From: G965261775 sp965261775
GTDB lineage: Bacteria; Pseudomonadota; Gammaproteobacteria; Eutrophobiales; Eutrophobiaceae
NCBI GenBank assembly: GCA_965261775.1
Contig: OZ253477.1
Location: 2,108,001 to 2,172,000 of the forward strand
Direction of reading: 5' to 3'
DNA length: 64,000 bases
The notes beneath the pieces are model-generated. The model worked only from the letters and a program-made list of their open reading frames with translations. It had not been told where the DNA came from and ran no database searches. The position numbers and the translations under genes are program-made. This document shows, in pieces, positions 9,174 to 19,945 of this stretch (its first letter is position 1; the number at the start of each line of letters is the position of its first letter).

Positions 9174-9780
9174 ATCAGCGACAAGCCGTCGGGCGCCGTT
9201 ACACGAGATTTACCAGCCGGGTGATTTTGGCAACAGGGTCAATAATCGTCCCGGCGTTTTGCTGACCGAACGCCGCGCATTGCACATTATTCAGGTCTCG
9301 GCTTGGCAGGACCGGGCGGATGAGACGATAGATGCCCTGGAACGGGCGACGGGCGTTCGACCTTCATTAACGGCATGCAGCACAGTTCAGGTCGGGCAAA
9401 CCGCCGCCATCTGGGTGGGGCCCAATCGCTGGCTGATTGTGGAGAAGGAAAATCGCGCTCTGGATGAAATTATCCCTGCTGCGGTCAACGAAGAAATGGC
9501 CGCCGTCACCGACCAAAGTCACAGCCGTTGTGTTATTCGTCTCGGTGGCATGGAAGCGCGCAATGTACTGCGTAAAGGCACCACGCTGGATATGGATGCC
9601 GGTCGCTTTAGACCGGGCGAAGCAAAGACAACCGTTTTATTTCATATCAATGGATTAATTCACTGTCTGGATGAAAACAGTTTTGATGTTTTTGTCGCCA
9701 GATCGTTTGGACAGAGTTTTTTTGAAGTGATTACCCATGCCGCTGCAGAATACGGCTATCGGGTGGAAGCGGCAATATAG
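9166..9780 (+). CDS. mgdD: N-methylglutamate dehydrogenase subunit D (sarcosine oxidase gamma-like)
   Basis: 204 residues from a GTG start at 9166 that overlaps the end of mgdC by 8 bases; AGGGAG is about 10 bases upstream. It resembles SoxG, the smallest folate-domain-like subunit, with GPNRWLIVE and DQSHSRCVIRLGG matching the family. It completes the mgdABCD set in the usual order (beta, delta, alpha, gamma). A possible 52-residue reading frame follows before a terminator. Confidence 0.87.
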   Translation: MVESATSRRAPLHEIYQPGDFGNRVNNRPGVLLTERRALHIIQVSAWQDRADETIDALERATGVRPSLTACSTVQVGQTAAIWVGPNRWLIVEKENRALDEIIPAAVNEEMAAVTDQSHSRCVIRLGGMEARNVLRKGTTLDMDAGRFRPGEAKTTVLFHINGLIHCLDENSFDVFVARSFGQSFFEVITHAAAEYGYRVEAAI

Positions 9781-9846
9781 CGCGGGGGACGGTCACCGAA
9801 GCTAGCTGGTGATGCCATCCGGCGTTCCAGAACAAGGCACTTCGAA

Positions 9847-10005
9847 ATGAAACCGCGTTTAATTCCCGTGCCAATGCCTTGTTTTCAGGATTGGCCCCTG
9901 ATTTCCCCCGAGACGAGCGGGGAAAAGATCATAAATTTGGGCAATGACAATGCCTTTGGATTGATTGTACGGGCTGTTATTGAATCTTTTGGAACGGGTG
10001 GTTGA
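9847..10005 (+). CDS. Possible small protein downstream of mgdD
   Basis: A 52-residue frame begins ATG at 9847 with an AAGGCA element 7 bases upstream and ends just before a hairpin terminator, so it would be the last gene of the methylamine operon. The translation starts MKPRLIPVPMPCFQDWPLIS. There is no signal peptide or membrane segment. I do not recognise a family. It may be chance, but the ribosome site, codon use and terminator placement favour a real gene. Confidence 0.4.
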   Translation: MKPRLIPVPMPCFQDWPLISPETSGEKIINLGNDNAFGLIVRAVIESFGTGG

Positions 10006-10008
10006 CTG

Positions 10009-10040
10009 AGCCCGGATCAAATATATGAAATATCCGGGCT
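10009..10040. terminator. Bidirectional hairpin between the mgd operon and the acyltransferase gene
   Basis: AGCCCGGAT and ATCCGGGCT form a 9-bp stem around a 14-base AT-rich loop. It lies between two convergent genes and overlaps the stop of the - strand acyltransferase gene. There is no long T run on either side, so it may be only partly effective. Confidence 0.6.
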
Positions 10041-10928
10041 GGCTTTGAAACGACGATGTACCCAGAGGTATTGTTCCGGTTTCCTGTGGACCAGGTTTTC
10101 CGCCAGCTTGCTCAGGCGTATTGTGTCATCTCTGGTGGAGTTCCCCGGAAAATTTTCCAGCGGTGGTGCTATTTCAATCCGATATTTGCCGTTACTCCGG
10201 CGTTCTACAAATATCGGACACACTACTGCTTTTCCCAGTTTTGCCAGTTTTGTGGTAGCTCCCACCGTCGCCACCTGTTTTACCGCAAAGAACGGGACGA
10301 ATATCGCGGATTTCTTTGAGGGCGCTTGATCAATACTGTACCAAACTACCTCACCGGCTCTGAGCGCCTTGATAATATCCCGTGGGCTGTTTTTCGGGAT
10401 CAGTCCCTTGTTTGAACGCAATCGGCCTTTAATCTGTAAATATTCAAAAAAGGCATTGTTATGCGGTCGGTAGACGCCTACACATTTCTTAAATAACCCC
10501 AAAGCACGGCCGCCAATTTCAAGTGTCATGCTATGCACGAAAAATAAAATGACGCCACGCCCCTGTTTTTCCGCTTTCCGGATATACTCTTCACCGCAGA
10601 TTTCCGTATATTTCTGCACTTTGTCATCAGACCAACACCACGCATTGGCCGTATCAAACAGTGCCTTGCCGCTTTCTTCCATATTCAGACGCAACAGTTT
10701 TTTTCGCTCATCTTCGGTACTTTCCGGGAAGCAAAGCGCTATATTGTGTGCTGCGATCTGTACTCTTTTCCATTTGAAGACAAGCAACAAACGTCCCAGA
10801 TGTTTACCAAGCGACATCTGCCAGGTAACAGGGAGGTAGGTGAGCAAGTTGATAAAAAATACGAGGAACCACGTGGGCCAGTATTTTGGATGTAAATAAA
10901 TCTGCCGGAATAGTGGCTGGGAAATCAT
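10017..10928 (-). CDS. Lipid A / lysophospholipid acyltransferase of the LpxL-HtrB family
   Basis: 303 residues. It has an N-terminal membrane segment (WFLVFFINLLTYLPV) and the HX4E acyltransferase motif HSMTLE near residue 131, followed by the family patterns YRPHNN, RLRSNKG and SIDQAP. It should move an acyl chain from acyl-ACP onto a lipid A precursor at the inner membrane; which of LpxL/LpxM/LpxP it is cannot be told. It lies 35 bases downstream of tRNA-Ile on the same strand, so it may be read with the 16S transcript, which is unusual. Confidence 0.85.
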   Translation of the reverse strand: MISQPLFRQIYLHPKYWPTWFLVFFINLLTYLPVTWQMSLGKHLGRLLLVFKWKRVQIAAHNIALCFPESTEDERKKLLRLNMEESGKALFDTANAWCWSDDKVQKYTEICGEEYIRKAEKQGRGVILFFVHSMTLEIGGRALGLFKKCVGVYRPHNNAFFEYLQIKGRLRSNKGLIPKNSPRDIIKALRAGEVVWYSIDQAPSKKSAIFVPFFAVKQVATVGATTKLAKLGKAVVCPIFVERRSNGKYRIEIAPPLENFPGNSTRDDTIRLSKLAENLVHRKPEQYLWVHRRFKASPDISYI

Positions 10929-10963
10929 ATATATGAATATTCTTTACGGATGGTAAACAAGAC

Positions 10964-11040
10964 TGGTGGGTCTGGGTGGATTTGAACCACCGACCTCACC
11001 CTTATCAGGGGTGTGCTCTAACCGGCTGAGCTACAGACCC
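10964..11040 (-). tRNA. tRNA-Ile (anticodon GAT)
   Basis: A complete 77-base tRNA with encoded CCA. The acceptor stem pairs GGGTCTG with CAGACCC and the anticodon loop reads CTGATAA. It is the usual spacer tRNA of gammaproteobacterial rRNA operons, yet here no tRNA-Ala or 23S follows. Confidence 0.97.
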
Positions 11041-11118
11041 AAATTCAGAATATATGGCCAGCGGTGTCATTTTGGTTCTGAACGCCACGCTGTTTTACTC
11101 TTTCGTGGCTTTCCTTTC

Positions 11119-11143
11119 AATCAAACAATTTGTGTGGGTGCTT
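11119..11143 (-). other. 3' arm of the 16S precursor processing stem
   Basis: These 25 bases are complementary to 12841-12865 on the other side of the 16S gene, with a single position that becomes a G-U pair in RNA. This is the long stem cut by RNase III in 16S maturation. Its presence shows that the 16S unit is complete for processing. Confidence 0.85.
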
Positions 11144-11169
11144 AACGTATCAATTCGATCACGTTTTTT

Positions 11170-12712
<1,543 letters not shown>

Positions 12713-12840
12713 GAAAATGTCGCAGCCCGAAAGCTGCTATCTTGACTCGATGATTACTTTAATTTGTTTGACTTTGAGTATATATGCTCTACGCCAATCA
12801 AGTTCTCACCGAAAATTGCTGGTGATCAACCTGTCAACGC

Positions 12841-12865
12841 AAGCACCCACACAAATTGCTTGATT
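12841..12865 (-). other. 5' arm of the 16S precursor processing stem
   Basis: Complementary to 11119-11143 over 25 bases. On the - strand it reads AATCAAGCAATTTGTGTGGG followed by TGCTT, close to the E. coli 16S leader. It lies just after boxA. Confidence 0.85.
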
Positions 12866-12870
12866 AGAAA

Positions 12871-12883
12871 TTGTTAAAGAGCA
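12871..12883 (-). promoter_or_regulatory. rRNA leader boxA
   Basis: The - strand reads TGCTCTTTAACAA, the gammaproteobacterial rRNA boxA that loads Nus factors for antitermination. It stands between the promoter and the processing stem, in the normal order. Confidence 0.8.
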
Positions 12884-12918
12884 TGCCGGAAATCACATCC
12901 CGACTGGGATAGAAAACA

Positions 12919-12947
12919 TTATTACGGATCAAACAACAATGTGTCAA
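12919..12947 (-). promoter_or_regulatory. 16S rRNA promoter, proximal
   Basis: TTGACA and TAATAA are separated by exactly 17 bases on the - strand, about 200 bases before the mature 16S 5' end and just upstream of boxA. This is a near-consensus sigma-70 promoter. Confidence 0.8.
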
Positions 12948-13038
12948 CCCTTTTAAATTATTTTTTATCAGCTATTCAAAAACTACTGCCCACCAGATAG
13001 CCATGTGACTATCTGTTATTACGAACAACCTTTTAAGC

Positions 13039-13078
13039 GACGGGCAACGCAAAAGGAGTGAAAATGCGGTTGCCCGTC
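13039..13078. terminator. Hairpin between tyrS and the rRNA promoters
   Basis: GACGGGCAAC pairs with GTTGCCCGTC around a 20-base loop. It lies downstream of the tyrS stop and between the two rRNA promoters. No T run follows, so a terminator role for tyrS is a guess. Confidence 0.45.
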
Positions 13079-13121
13079 TAATCTACAGTAATCAAAGTGG
13101 ACAGGTTATGAGACACGGACG

Positions 13122-13151
13122 ATTATATAGTATCGTACTTTTTCAATACAA
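13122..13151 (-). promoter_or_regulatory. 16S rRNA promoter, distal (candidate)
   Basis: TTGTAT and TATAAT are 18 bases apart on the - strand in an AT-rich stretch. A tandem pair of promoters is usual for rRNA operons. The hairpin at 13039-13078 lies between this promoter and the proximal one. Confidence 0.5.
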
Positions 13152-13237
13152 TATTTTTTCAATTTTTATTTTTACGTTTTTTACGCGAATTATGAAATAA
13201 GGTGATCGGGGCTTAGTCTATGTTTTGTATACCACGT

Positions 13238-14458
13238 TTATTCAGAGGAGGGATGTGACCCGTGCACGTTAATTTTGGCAAATTTTCTTTTGCCGACTTG
13301 TACGATTGCCGAAAAACCAATGTTCACGAGCTGTCTGCTGTCCTGAACGCGTTCGCCATCAATTCTCACGGCGCCTTGTTTCACCATTCGATGCACGTCG
13401 GATGTACTCGTTAGCAGTCCCGCTTTTTTTAATACGTTGGCAAACGGTATTCCATTTGTATCGGTTGAGACATTGAACTCGGCGATATCATCGGGAATAT
13501 CGCCCCGGCTGAAACGACGAACGAAATTCTCCTTGGCGTTCCTGGCGGAGCCAGCATCGTGAAAACGCGTCACGATCTCTTCTGCCAGCCTGAACTTAAT
13601 GTCTCTCGGATTGGTGCCTTGTTGGACTTCCTTTTTGAAGGCATCAATCTCCTCCACCGTGCAGGCACTAAGCAATTCAAAATAACGCCACATCAGAACA
13701 TCGGAGATGGACATGAGTTTGCCGAACATCTCATCGGCCGGTTCATCAACGCCGATATAATTACCGAGTGATTTGGACATTTTCTGTGTCCCATCCAGAC
13801 CTTCCAGGATCGGCATTGTTAATATAATCTGCGGCGCCTTGCCGAAAGCCTTTTGCAGTTGCCGCCCGGCCAGCAGATTAAATTTTTGGTCGGTTCCGCC
13901 GAGTTCCACGTCGGCCTCCAGCACAATCGAATCGTAGCCCTGGATCAACGGATACAGGAATTCATGCAACGCAATCGGCTGACCGGATTTATAGCGTTTG
14001 TTGAAATCATCCCTTTCCAGCATCCTTGCGACCGTATAATTTGCAGCAAGCCGGATAATATCCGTTGCGCTCATCTCACCCAGCCAGTTTGAATTGAAGG
14101 CAATTTCGGTCTTGTCAGGGTCAAGTATCTTAAAAATCTGCTGCTGATAGGTTTGCGCGTTTTCCTTTACCTGTTCCCGCGTCAAAGGCGGACGGGTAAC
14201 GCTTTTACCTGAAGGGTCACCGATCATTCCGGTGAAATCTCCGATCAGAAATATTACCTTATGTCCGAGTTGCTGAAACTGCGCTAATTTATTGATCAGA
14301 ACAATATGACCCAGATGTAAATCCGGGGCGGTCGGATCAAAGCCGGCTTTAACACGTAATGGTCTGCCACCAGCCAATTTTTCTTTTAATTCCTCCTCAA
14401 CGAGGATTTCATCAACGCCGCGACGGAGCAAGGCCAGTGCTTCATGGACGTCTGTCAT
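13238..14458 (-). CDS. tyrS: Tyrosyl-tRNA synthetase
   Basis: 406 residues, the normal size. The class I signatures are HLGH near residue 48 and KMSKSLGN near residue 230; the latter marks the TyrZ-like subgroup rather than the E. coli TyrS form. FDPTAPDLHLGH and LLAGRQLQK support tyrosine specificity, and the C-terminal 70 residues form an S4 RNA-binding domain. It charges tRNA-Tyr in the cytoplasm. A GGAAA element precedes the ATG. The rRNA unit follows on the same strand. Confidence 0.95.
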   Translation of the reverse strand: MTDVHEALALLRRGVDEILVEEELKEKLAGGRPLRVKAGFDPTAPDLHLGHIVLINKLAQFQQLGHKVIFLIGDFTGMIGDPSGKSVTRPPLTREQVKENAQTYQQQIFKILDPDKTEIAFNSNWLGEMSATDIIRLAANYTVARMLERDDFNKRYKSGQPIALHEFLYPLIQGYDSIVLEADVELGGTDQKFNLLAGRQLQKAFGKAPQIILTMPILEGLDGTQKMSKSLGNYIGVDEPADEMFGKLMSISDVLMWRYFELLSACTVEEIDAFKKEVQQGTNPRDIKFRLAEEIVTRFHDAGSARNAKENFVRRFSRGDIPDDIAEFNVSTDTNGIPFANVLKKAGLLTSTSDVHRMVKQGAVRIDGERVQDSRQLVNIGFSAIVQVGKRKFAKINVHGSHPSSE

Positions 14459-14669
14459 GCTGTTTTTCCAAACATTACAAATATATTTTTAGCTTATCAT
14501 ACTTAATGCGGTGCGCCATCTTTAATCCCCGTTATGCCTGAAATCCGTTTGCGGCAGATATCTTGTCTGTGAAGCAAATCGACATTTTTATATTGGTAAG
14601 GTGTCAGCGCCGGCATTAAACCAGAGGATAAAAACGACCTGCGGAAGGGCAGGAGAGCCTTGAAAGAAA

Positions 14670-14695
14670 GGGCGCCGAACCAGAGTCCGGCGCCC
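14670..14695 (-). terminator. Terminator of katG
   Basis: GGGCGCCG pairs with CGGCGCCC around a 10-base loop, followed on the - strand by TTTCTTTC. It lies 15 bases after the katG stop. Confidence 0.75.
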
Positions 14696-14709
14696 TGGAA
14701 TTGAGTCGC

Positions 14710-16929
14710 TTATATGTCGAAGCGATCCAGCATCATCACCTTGGTCCATGCGGCGATAAAGTCGTGTACAAATTTTTTCTCCGCATCGTCGGCGGCATAC
14801 ACTTCAGCTATCGCACGCAACTCCGCATGCGAACCAAAAATCAGATCCACCGGAGTGGCCGTCCATTTCAACCTGTCCGTGACGTAGTCGCGACCTTCGT
14901 AGACGCTTTCCGATCTGGATTTTCTCCACTTGGTGGACATGTCCAGCAGATTGACAAAAAAGTCATTGCTGAGTGTCCCCGGTCGGCTGGTGAATATGCC
15001 GTGTCTGGAACCGCCAGCATTAGCGTCAAGCACACGCAGTCCACCGATCAGCACCGTCATTTCCGGCACGGTCAGCGTCAGCATACTGGCGCGTTCAACC
15101 AGCATTTCCGCAGGCGAGAAACGGTTGCCTTTGCCATAGTAGTTGCGAAAGCCATCAGCGGTGGGCTCAAGCATGGCGAAAGACTTGACGTCGGTTTGTG
15201 CCTGCGACGCATCGGTGCGCCCGGGCGTAAAAGGAACAGTCACTTTGTGTCCGGCCTGTTTCGCTGCCGATTCAATAGCCGCTGCGCCGCCCAGTACAAT
15301 AATATCCGCCAGCGAAACCCGCTTGCCTCCGGAAAGCTTCCTGTTGAACTGTTGTTGGATTCCTTCCAGCTTTTTCAGCGTTTTTGCCAGATGTGCGGGA
15401 TCGTTCACCTGCCAGCTTTTTTGCGGTTCCAGACGCAGACGTGCGCCGTTGGCGCCGCCACGCATGTCAGTACCGCGATAGGAAGCCGCCGCCGCCCAAG
15501 CCGTTCTAATCAGATCAGATGTGCTCAGTCCCGAGTTAAGAATCATCTCCTTAAGGTTGGCAACATCACCGCTGTTGATCAGTTTATAATTCATGGCGGG
15601 AACAGGGTCTTGCCACAGCAGTTCCTGCGAAGGCGTTTCGGTTCCCAGATAGCGTGTACGCGGACCCATATCGCGGTGCGTCAGTTTGTACCAGGCCTTG
15701 GCAAATGCCAGCTCAAACTCTTTCGGATTTTTCAGAAAGCGCGTGACGATTTTCCGATAATTTGGATCCTTTTTTAACGACAGATCAGTGGTAAACATTA
15801 TCGGCGCATGGCGCTTGGAAGGATCATGTGCGTCAGGCACTGCATTGGCCAGTTGCCCCCCTTTGGGGACCCACAATACCGCGCCAGAGGGGATTTTTTT
15901 CTGCTCCCATTCAAAAGCAAGAAGGTTGGACAAATATTGCATTGACCAACGCGTTGGCGTCGCCGTCCAGGCCCCTTCCAAACCGCTAGTAATGGTGTCG
16001 GCGCCTTTTCCCGTACCGCACTTGTTTTTCCAGCCCAGGCCTTGCTCTTCAATTCCTGCGGCGGCTGGTTCCGGGCCGACACAGTCGCCGGGTTTGGCTG
16101 CGCCGTGGCCTTTGCCGAAGGTGTGACCGCCAGCGATCAGGGCAACGGTTTCTTCGTCATTCATCGCCATGCGACCGAAAGTTTCGCGAATGTCCTTGAT
16201 AGCGGAAACCGGATCATGATTGCTATTGGGACCTTCGGGGTTGACGTAGATTAAACCCATTTGTACCGCTGCCAGCGGCTTTTTCAACTGTCGGTCGCCG
16301 TGATAGCGTTCATCGCCCAGCCATGTCTTCTCAGGCCCCCAATAGACCATATCCGCTTCCCAGTCATCTTGCCGCCCGCCAGAAAAACCGAGGGTTTTGA
16401 AGCCCATGGATTCCAGCGCGACATTGCCGGTCAGCACCATCAAATCGGCCCATGAAATCCGCTCCCCGTATTTCTTTTTAATGGGCCAGAGCAGACGCCT
16501 CGCCTTGTCAAGGTTAGCATTGTCAGGCCAACTGTTGAGCGGTTCAAAACGTTGCTGACCGCCGTCAGCGCCGCCGCGACCATCAATCACCCGATAGGTG
16601 CCCGCACTGTGCCACGCCATGCGGATGAACAGCGGCCCATAATGACCGAAGTCCGCTGGCCACCAGTCCTGTGAAGTTGTCATCAATACGGCAATTTCCT
16701 TTTTCAATTTAGCCAGATCAATGCTGTTGAATGCCTTGGCATAGTCAAAGTCCTCCGCCATAGGATTGGATTCCATCCCATGCTGGCGCAGCGGTTTCAG
16801 ATCCAGATACTCCGGCCACCATAACTGGTTGGATTTGGGTTTTTCTTTAGCAAATGCTTGCAGTGAGAATGAATTAAGCAATAATGCGGATAGTAGCGCA
16901 ATTATTGCAAAGGAGTTTTTATGTAACAT
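14710..16929 (-). CDS. katG: Catalase-peroxidase with signal peptide
   Basis: 739 residues from the ATG at 16929, which has AAGGGTG 6 bases upstream; a GTG at 16938 is the alternative. The first 30 residues form a signal peptide ending near LQAFA, so the enzyme should act in the periplasm, unlike the cytoplasmic KatG of E. coli and more like KatP. The distal-side RMAWHSAGTYR (Arg, Trp, His), the tyrosine in MGLIYVNPEGPN and the methionine in RMAMNDEE give the Trp-Tyr-Met adduct; the proximal haem ligand lies in GGHTFGKGHG. Both N- and C-terminal peroxidase domains are present. It removes hydrogen peroxide, which methylamine-route oxidases may add to. Confidence 0.95.
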   Translation of the reverse strand: MLHKNSFAIIALLSALLLNSFSLQAFAKEKPKSNQLWWPEYLDLKPLRQHGMESNPMAEDFDYAKAFNSIDLAKLKKEIAVLMTTSQDWWPADFGHYGPLFIRMAWHSAGTYRVIDGRGGADGGQQRFEPLNSWPDNANLDKARRLLWPIKKKYGERISWADLMVLTGNVALESMGFKTLGFSGGRQDDWEADMVYWGPEKTWLGDERYHGDRQLKKPLAAVQMGLIYVNPEGPNSNHDPVSAIKDIRETFGRMAMNDEETVALIAGGHTFGKGHGAAKPGDCVGPEPAAAGIEEQGLGWKNKCGTGKGADTITSGLEGAWTATPTRWSMQYLSNLLAFEWEQKKIPSGAVLWVPKGGQLANAVPDAHDPSKRHAPIMFTTDLSLKKDPNYRKIVTRFLKNPKEFELAFAKAWYKLTHRDMGPRTRYLGTETPSQELLWQDPVPAMNYKLINSGDVANLKEMILNSGLSTSDLIRTAWAAAASYRGTDMRGGANGARLRLEPQKSWQVNDPAHLAKTLKKLEGIQQQFNRKLSGGKRVSLADIIVLGGAAAIESAAKQAGHKVTVPFTPGRTDASQAQTDVKSFAMLEPTADGFRNYYGKGNRFSPAEMLVERASMLTLTVPEMTVLIGGLRVLDANAGGSRHGIFTSRPGTLSNDFFVNLLDMSTKWRKSRSESVYEGRDYVTDRLKWTATPVDLIFGSHAELRAIAEVYAADDAEKKFVHDFIAAWTKVMMLDRFDI

Positions 16930-16999
16930 GTGAATCACCCTTAAAGGCTAGTAGTTAAAAGTGGTTCAAGTGTATACTCCTCTACAAGGGTATAACAGT

Positions 17000-17037
17000 A
17001 AAAAAAATTGATGGTGGTCATAGGGGAAAACCATCAA
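17000..17037 (-). terminator. Terminator-like hairpin upstream of katG
   Basis: On the - strand TTGATGGT and ACCATCAA form an 8-bp stem directly followed by eight T. It stands between katG and the divergent peptidase gene, so it would stop transcripts running antisense out of the peptidase region into katG. Confidence 0.5.
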
Positions 17038-17184
17038 AACCGTTTTCTTTGGAACAGAGACCAGCGGTATTATCGTACTTACGGAGACCTTGTTAAGCCT
17101 TTCAGGAAGATGTTTCGTTGTTTTAACTGCCTGTGGCAGGTTGTGATATCCACCGGGCAAGCCAGATTTTTGGCTGATAAATTA

Positions 17185-17213
17185 TTGACCTGGCTATTTT
17201 GGGGTGTTATTTT
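17185..17213 (+). promoter_or_regulatory. Promoter of the M23 peptidase gene
   Basis: TTGACC and TATTTT are 17 bases apart, ending 25 bases before the ATG at 17239. The position supports that ATG as the true start. Confidence 0.55.
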
Positions 17214-17238
17214 GCGTAAAAATATTCAAGGCAAATCC

Positions 17239-18726
17239 ATGGCTTATAATATTTACCTGATAAAGGACTATAAGAATAAAAGCATAAGTATCCAACATGG
17301 GCGGCGGTGCCCGAAACGTTTACTCCTGTGGGCTCTCGGCGCCGTGTTTGCCTGTGTCTGGCTGTGGTCAAACTGGAGCCATCACTTTGCATCCGTAGTT
17401 GGAGAGCGTGCTGGAGACCCCTTGCCCGTGCCGTCATGGACAATCCTCACTCCGGGAGCCCCAGTGAAAGAAGCCCCCATGCCCGGGGCTATTTTGACCG
17501 GAGCAACTGAAAAAGGCGCTGAAGCCGCGTTCGAAACGATTGCCGATGCCACGGTACCTGCTCAGACCAAAGCGGAAACGACAGATAAAAACGTTCCCTC
17601 TTACTGGCAGACAGTCACGGTAAAATCCGGCGACAGTCTGGCGCGCATATTTTCCAGAGAAGGGCTGAGCCCGGCGTCTCTGCATAATATTATGTCGCTT
17701 GGTAAAGAAGTTGCGGGATTAAAAAAATTGTTTCCTGGTCAGATATTACATTTTAATATCCAGAACAATAAATTAATCAGTCTTGAATATGAAATTGATT
17801 TTGCCCGGAAACTGAAAATTACCGGTGAAGACGACCAATACACTGTCGAACTGATTGATATAGAGCTTGAAACGCGCGTTAAACACGCTCGAGTCACTAT
17901 CAGGGACAATTTGTTTGACTCGGGACAAGAAGCTGGTCTATCGGACAATCTGATCATGCGGTTGGCTGCAATCTACGGCTGGGATATTGATTTCGCGCTT
18001 GATATCCGTAAAGGCGATTCGTTTGTTCTGGTCTATGAAGAGCAATACAAGCAAAACGGCGTGAGGGTGAAGGAAGGCCCGATTGTTGCCGCTGAATTCA
18101 TCAATCGCGGGCGAGCTATCAAGGCGGTACGCTATGTCCGTACCGATGGGCAAGTTGACTATTACTCCGATACCGGCTCCGCCATGCGCAAAGCGTTTCT
18201 GAGAACCCCGGTCGATTTTACCCGCATCAGTTCGCACTTTAACCTGCGTCGCAAACACCCCATTCTGAATCGTATCCGCGCACATAAAGGGATTGATTAC
18301 GCCGCCCCGACCGGCACGCCTGTCAGGGCGACGGGTGACGGCACGGTGACTCTGGCGCGGGTCGATGGTGGATACGGCAAAACCGTTATGCTCAGACACG
18401 GGGACAAATATACAACCGTGTACGCCCATCTCCGTCGTTACGGCAAAGGGATAAGGACAGGAAAACGGGTACAGCAGGGGCAAGTCATCGGCTATGTTGG
18501 TCGAAGCGGTCTGGCGACCGGTCCTCATTTACATTATGAATTCAGGATCCACGGCGTACACCATAATCCACTTACGGTAAAACTTCCCGGGGCAAAATCC
18601 ATTAACCCTGATGAGTTGTCCCGATTCCGTGAAACTATCGCTCCCATACTCGCTAAACTTGGTCGTTTAGGCAATAAGAGCGTACTTGCTGCCCGACAGG
18701 AAGGAAACCCGCGGAAAGACGGCTGA
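17239..18726 (+). CDS. M23 family murein endopeptidase, MepM-like
   Basis: 495 residues from the ATG at 17239, chosen because AAGG lies 8 bases upstream and a promoter just before; the open frame continues back to 17008. A single membrane helix (LLLWALGAVFACVWLW) near residue 40 anchors the protein with its body in the periplasm. A LysM-like segment starts at TVKSGDSLARIFSREG, followed by an OapA/MepM-type middle region. The C-terminal M23 domain has the zinc ligands HKGIDYAA and HLHYEF. It should cut D-Ala-mDAP crosslinks during wall growth. It stands before anmK, a muropeptide recycling gene. Confidence 0.9.
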   Translation: MAYNIYLIKDYKNKSISIQHGRRCPKRLLLWALGAVFACVWLWSNWSHHFASVVGERAGDPLPVPSWTILTPGAPVKEAPMPGAILTGATEKGAEAAFETIADATVPAQTKAETTDKNVPSYWQTVTVKSGDSLARIFSREGLSPASLHNIMSLGKEVAGLKKLFPGQILHFNIQNNKLISLEYEIDFARKLKITGEDDQYTVELIDIELETRVKHARVTIRDNLFDSGQEAGLSDNLIMRLAAIYGWDIDFALDIRKGDSFVLVYEEQYKQNGVRVKEGPIVAAEFINRGRAIKAVRYVRTDGQVDYYSDTGSAMRKAFLRTPVDFTRISSHFNLRRKHPILNRIRAHKGIDYAAPTGTPVRATGDGTVTLARVDGGYGKTVMLRHGDKYTTVYAHLRRYGKGIRTGKRVQQGQVIGYVGRSGLATGPHLHYEFRIHGVHHNPLTVKLPGAKSINPDELSRFRETIAPILAKLGRLGNKSVLAARQEGNPRKDG

Positions 18727-18751
18727 TGACAGGGCTTTAACTGATCACGCC

Positions 18752-19855
18752 ATGTATTACATCGGCCTGATGTCAGGCACCAGCATGGATGCCATGGACA
18801 TCGGGATAGTGGATATCGACAAGGACAGATTGGACGTCATTCACTACGAACAATATGCGTTTCAGGAAGAACTGCGCAAAGAAATCAGGCAACTCAACGC
18901 CGAATCCTCCATAGCCGTCGTCGCCAGGCTGGATATAAAACTGGCCCGGGCGTTTGCCGATGCGGTACTGAATGTCCTCGCAAAATTAAACATTTCCCCG
19001 GTCGACATTACCGCGACAGGACATCATGGCCAGACAATACTGCACCTCGTCAATCAATCCGAAAAATGCAGTTGGCAGATTGGCGACGCAAATACCCTCG
19101 CCTGCAACACGGGGATTGATACCGTCACCGATTTTCGCGGAATGGATATTGCATCCGGTGGGCAGGGCGCACCTCTGACATCCGCTTTTCATGCCCGTTA
19201 TTTCCGATCAACATCCTCAAACCGGGTCATTTTGAATATCGGCGGCATCGCCAATATCACTATCCTGCCGTCCGACCCCGATGCGCCCGTTCAGGGCTTT
19301 GACACCGGGCCGGGCAACGGACTGCTGGATGACTGGAATCACCTCCATAACAACACCGTCATGGACAAGGACGGCCGATGGGCAAACTCTGGCGCAGTTA
19401 TCAAAGAACTGCTGGATACGCTGCTGGCCGACCACTATTTCAAATTGCCGCCGCCCAAGAGCACCGGCCGGGACGACTTCAACCTTGACTGGCTCAATCG
19501 CCATATCAATCCCGCCATGCGGGCCGTTGATGTACAAGCCACCCTGTTGCATTTATCGGCTTTGACTATCAACAGGGCGATTAACGAATATGCGAGCGAA
19601 TGTGATGAAATCTACCTGTGCGGAGGAGGGGCGCACAATAAGGCGCTGGTCAATAAACTGCAATCCTTGATGAGAGGTATCCGCATTGAATCAACCCGTG
19701 CCCTGGGGGTCGACCCCGACGCCGTTGAAGCCGTGACATTCGCCTGGCTGGCCCATTGCCGCGTCAACCGCATACCGATAGCGCTGAAAACCATCACCGG
19801 TGCTACAACCGACACCTTGTCCGGCGCCCTCTATGCATACAGGCGCACTCTTTGA
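18752..19855 (+). CDS. anmK: Anhydro-N-acetylmuramic acid kinase
   Basis: 367 residues from the ATG at 18752, matching the family length; the frame is open further upstream inside the preceding gene. The nucleotide site GLMSGTSMDAMDIG is at the N-terminus, GHHGQTILH and NIGGIANITILP follow, and GGGAHNKALV lies near residue 290. It phosphorylates and opens 1,6-anhydro-MurNAc released from old wall. Placement right after the endopeptidase gene fits shared wall turnover. Confidence 0.95.
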   Translation: MYYIGLMSGTSMDAMDIGIVDIDKDRLDVIHYEQYAFQEELRKEIRQLNAESSIAVVARLDIKLARAFADAVLNVLAKLNISPVDITATGHHGQTILHLVNQSEKCSWQIGDANTLACNTGIDTVTDFRGMDIASGGQGAPLTSAFHARYFRSTSSNRVILNIGGIANITILPSDPDAPVQGFDTGPGNGLLDDWNHLHNNTVMDKDGRWANSGAVIKELLDTLLADHYFKLPPPKSTGRDDFNLDWLNRHINPAMRAVDVQATLLHLSALTINRAINEYASECDEIYLCGGGAHNKALVNKLQSLMRGIRIESTRALGVDPDAVEAVTFAWLAHCRVNRIPIALKTITGATTDTLSGALYAYRRTL

Positions 19856-19945
19856 AAGCACGCTGATTACAGCCGATTCATGCAGATTATTCTCCTTCTC
19901 CCCCGGATAGCGATCAATCGCGAGACAGCTACCCCGCCCCGGCTA

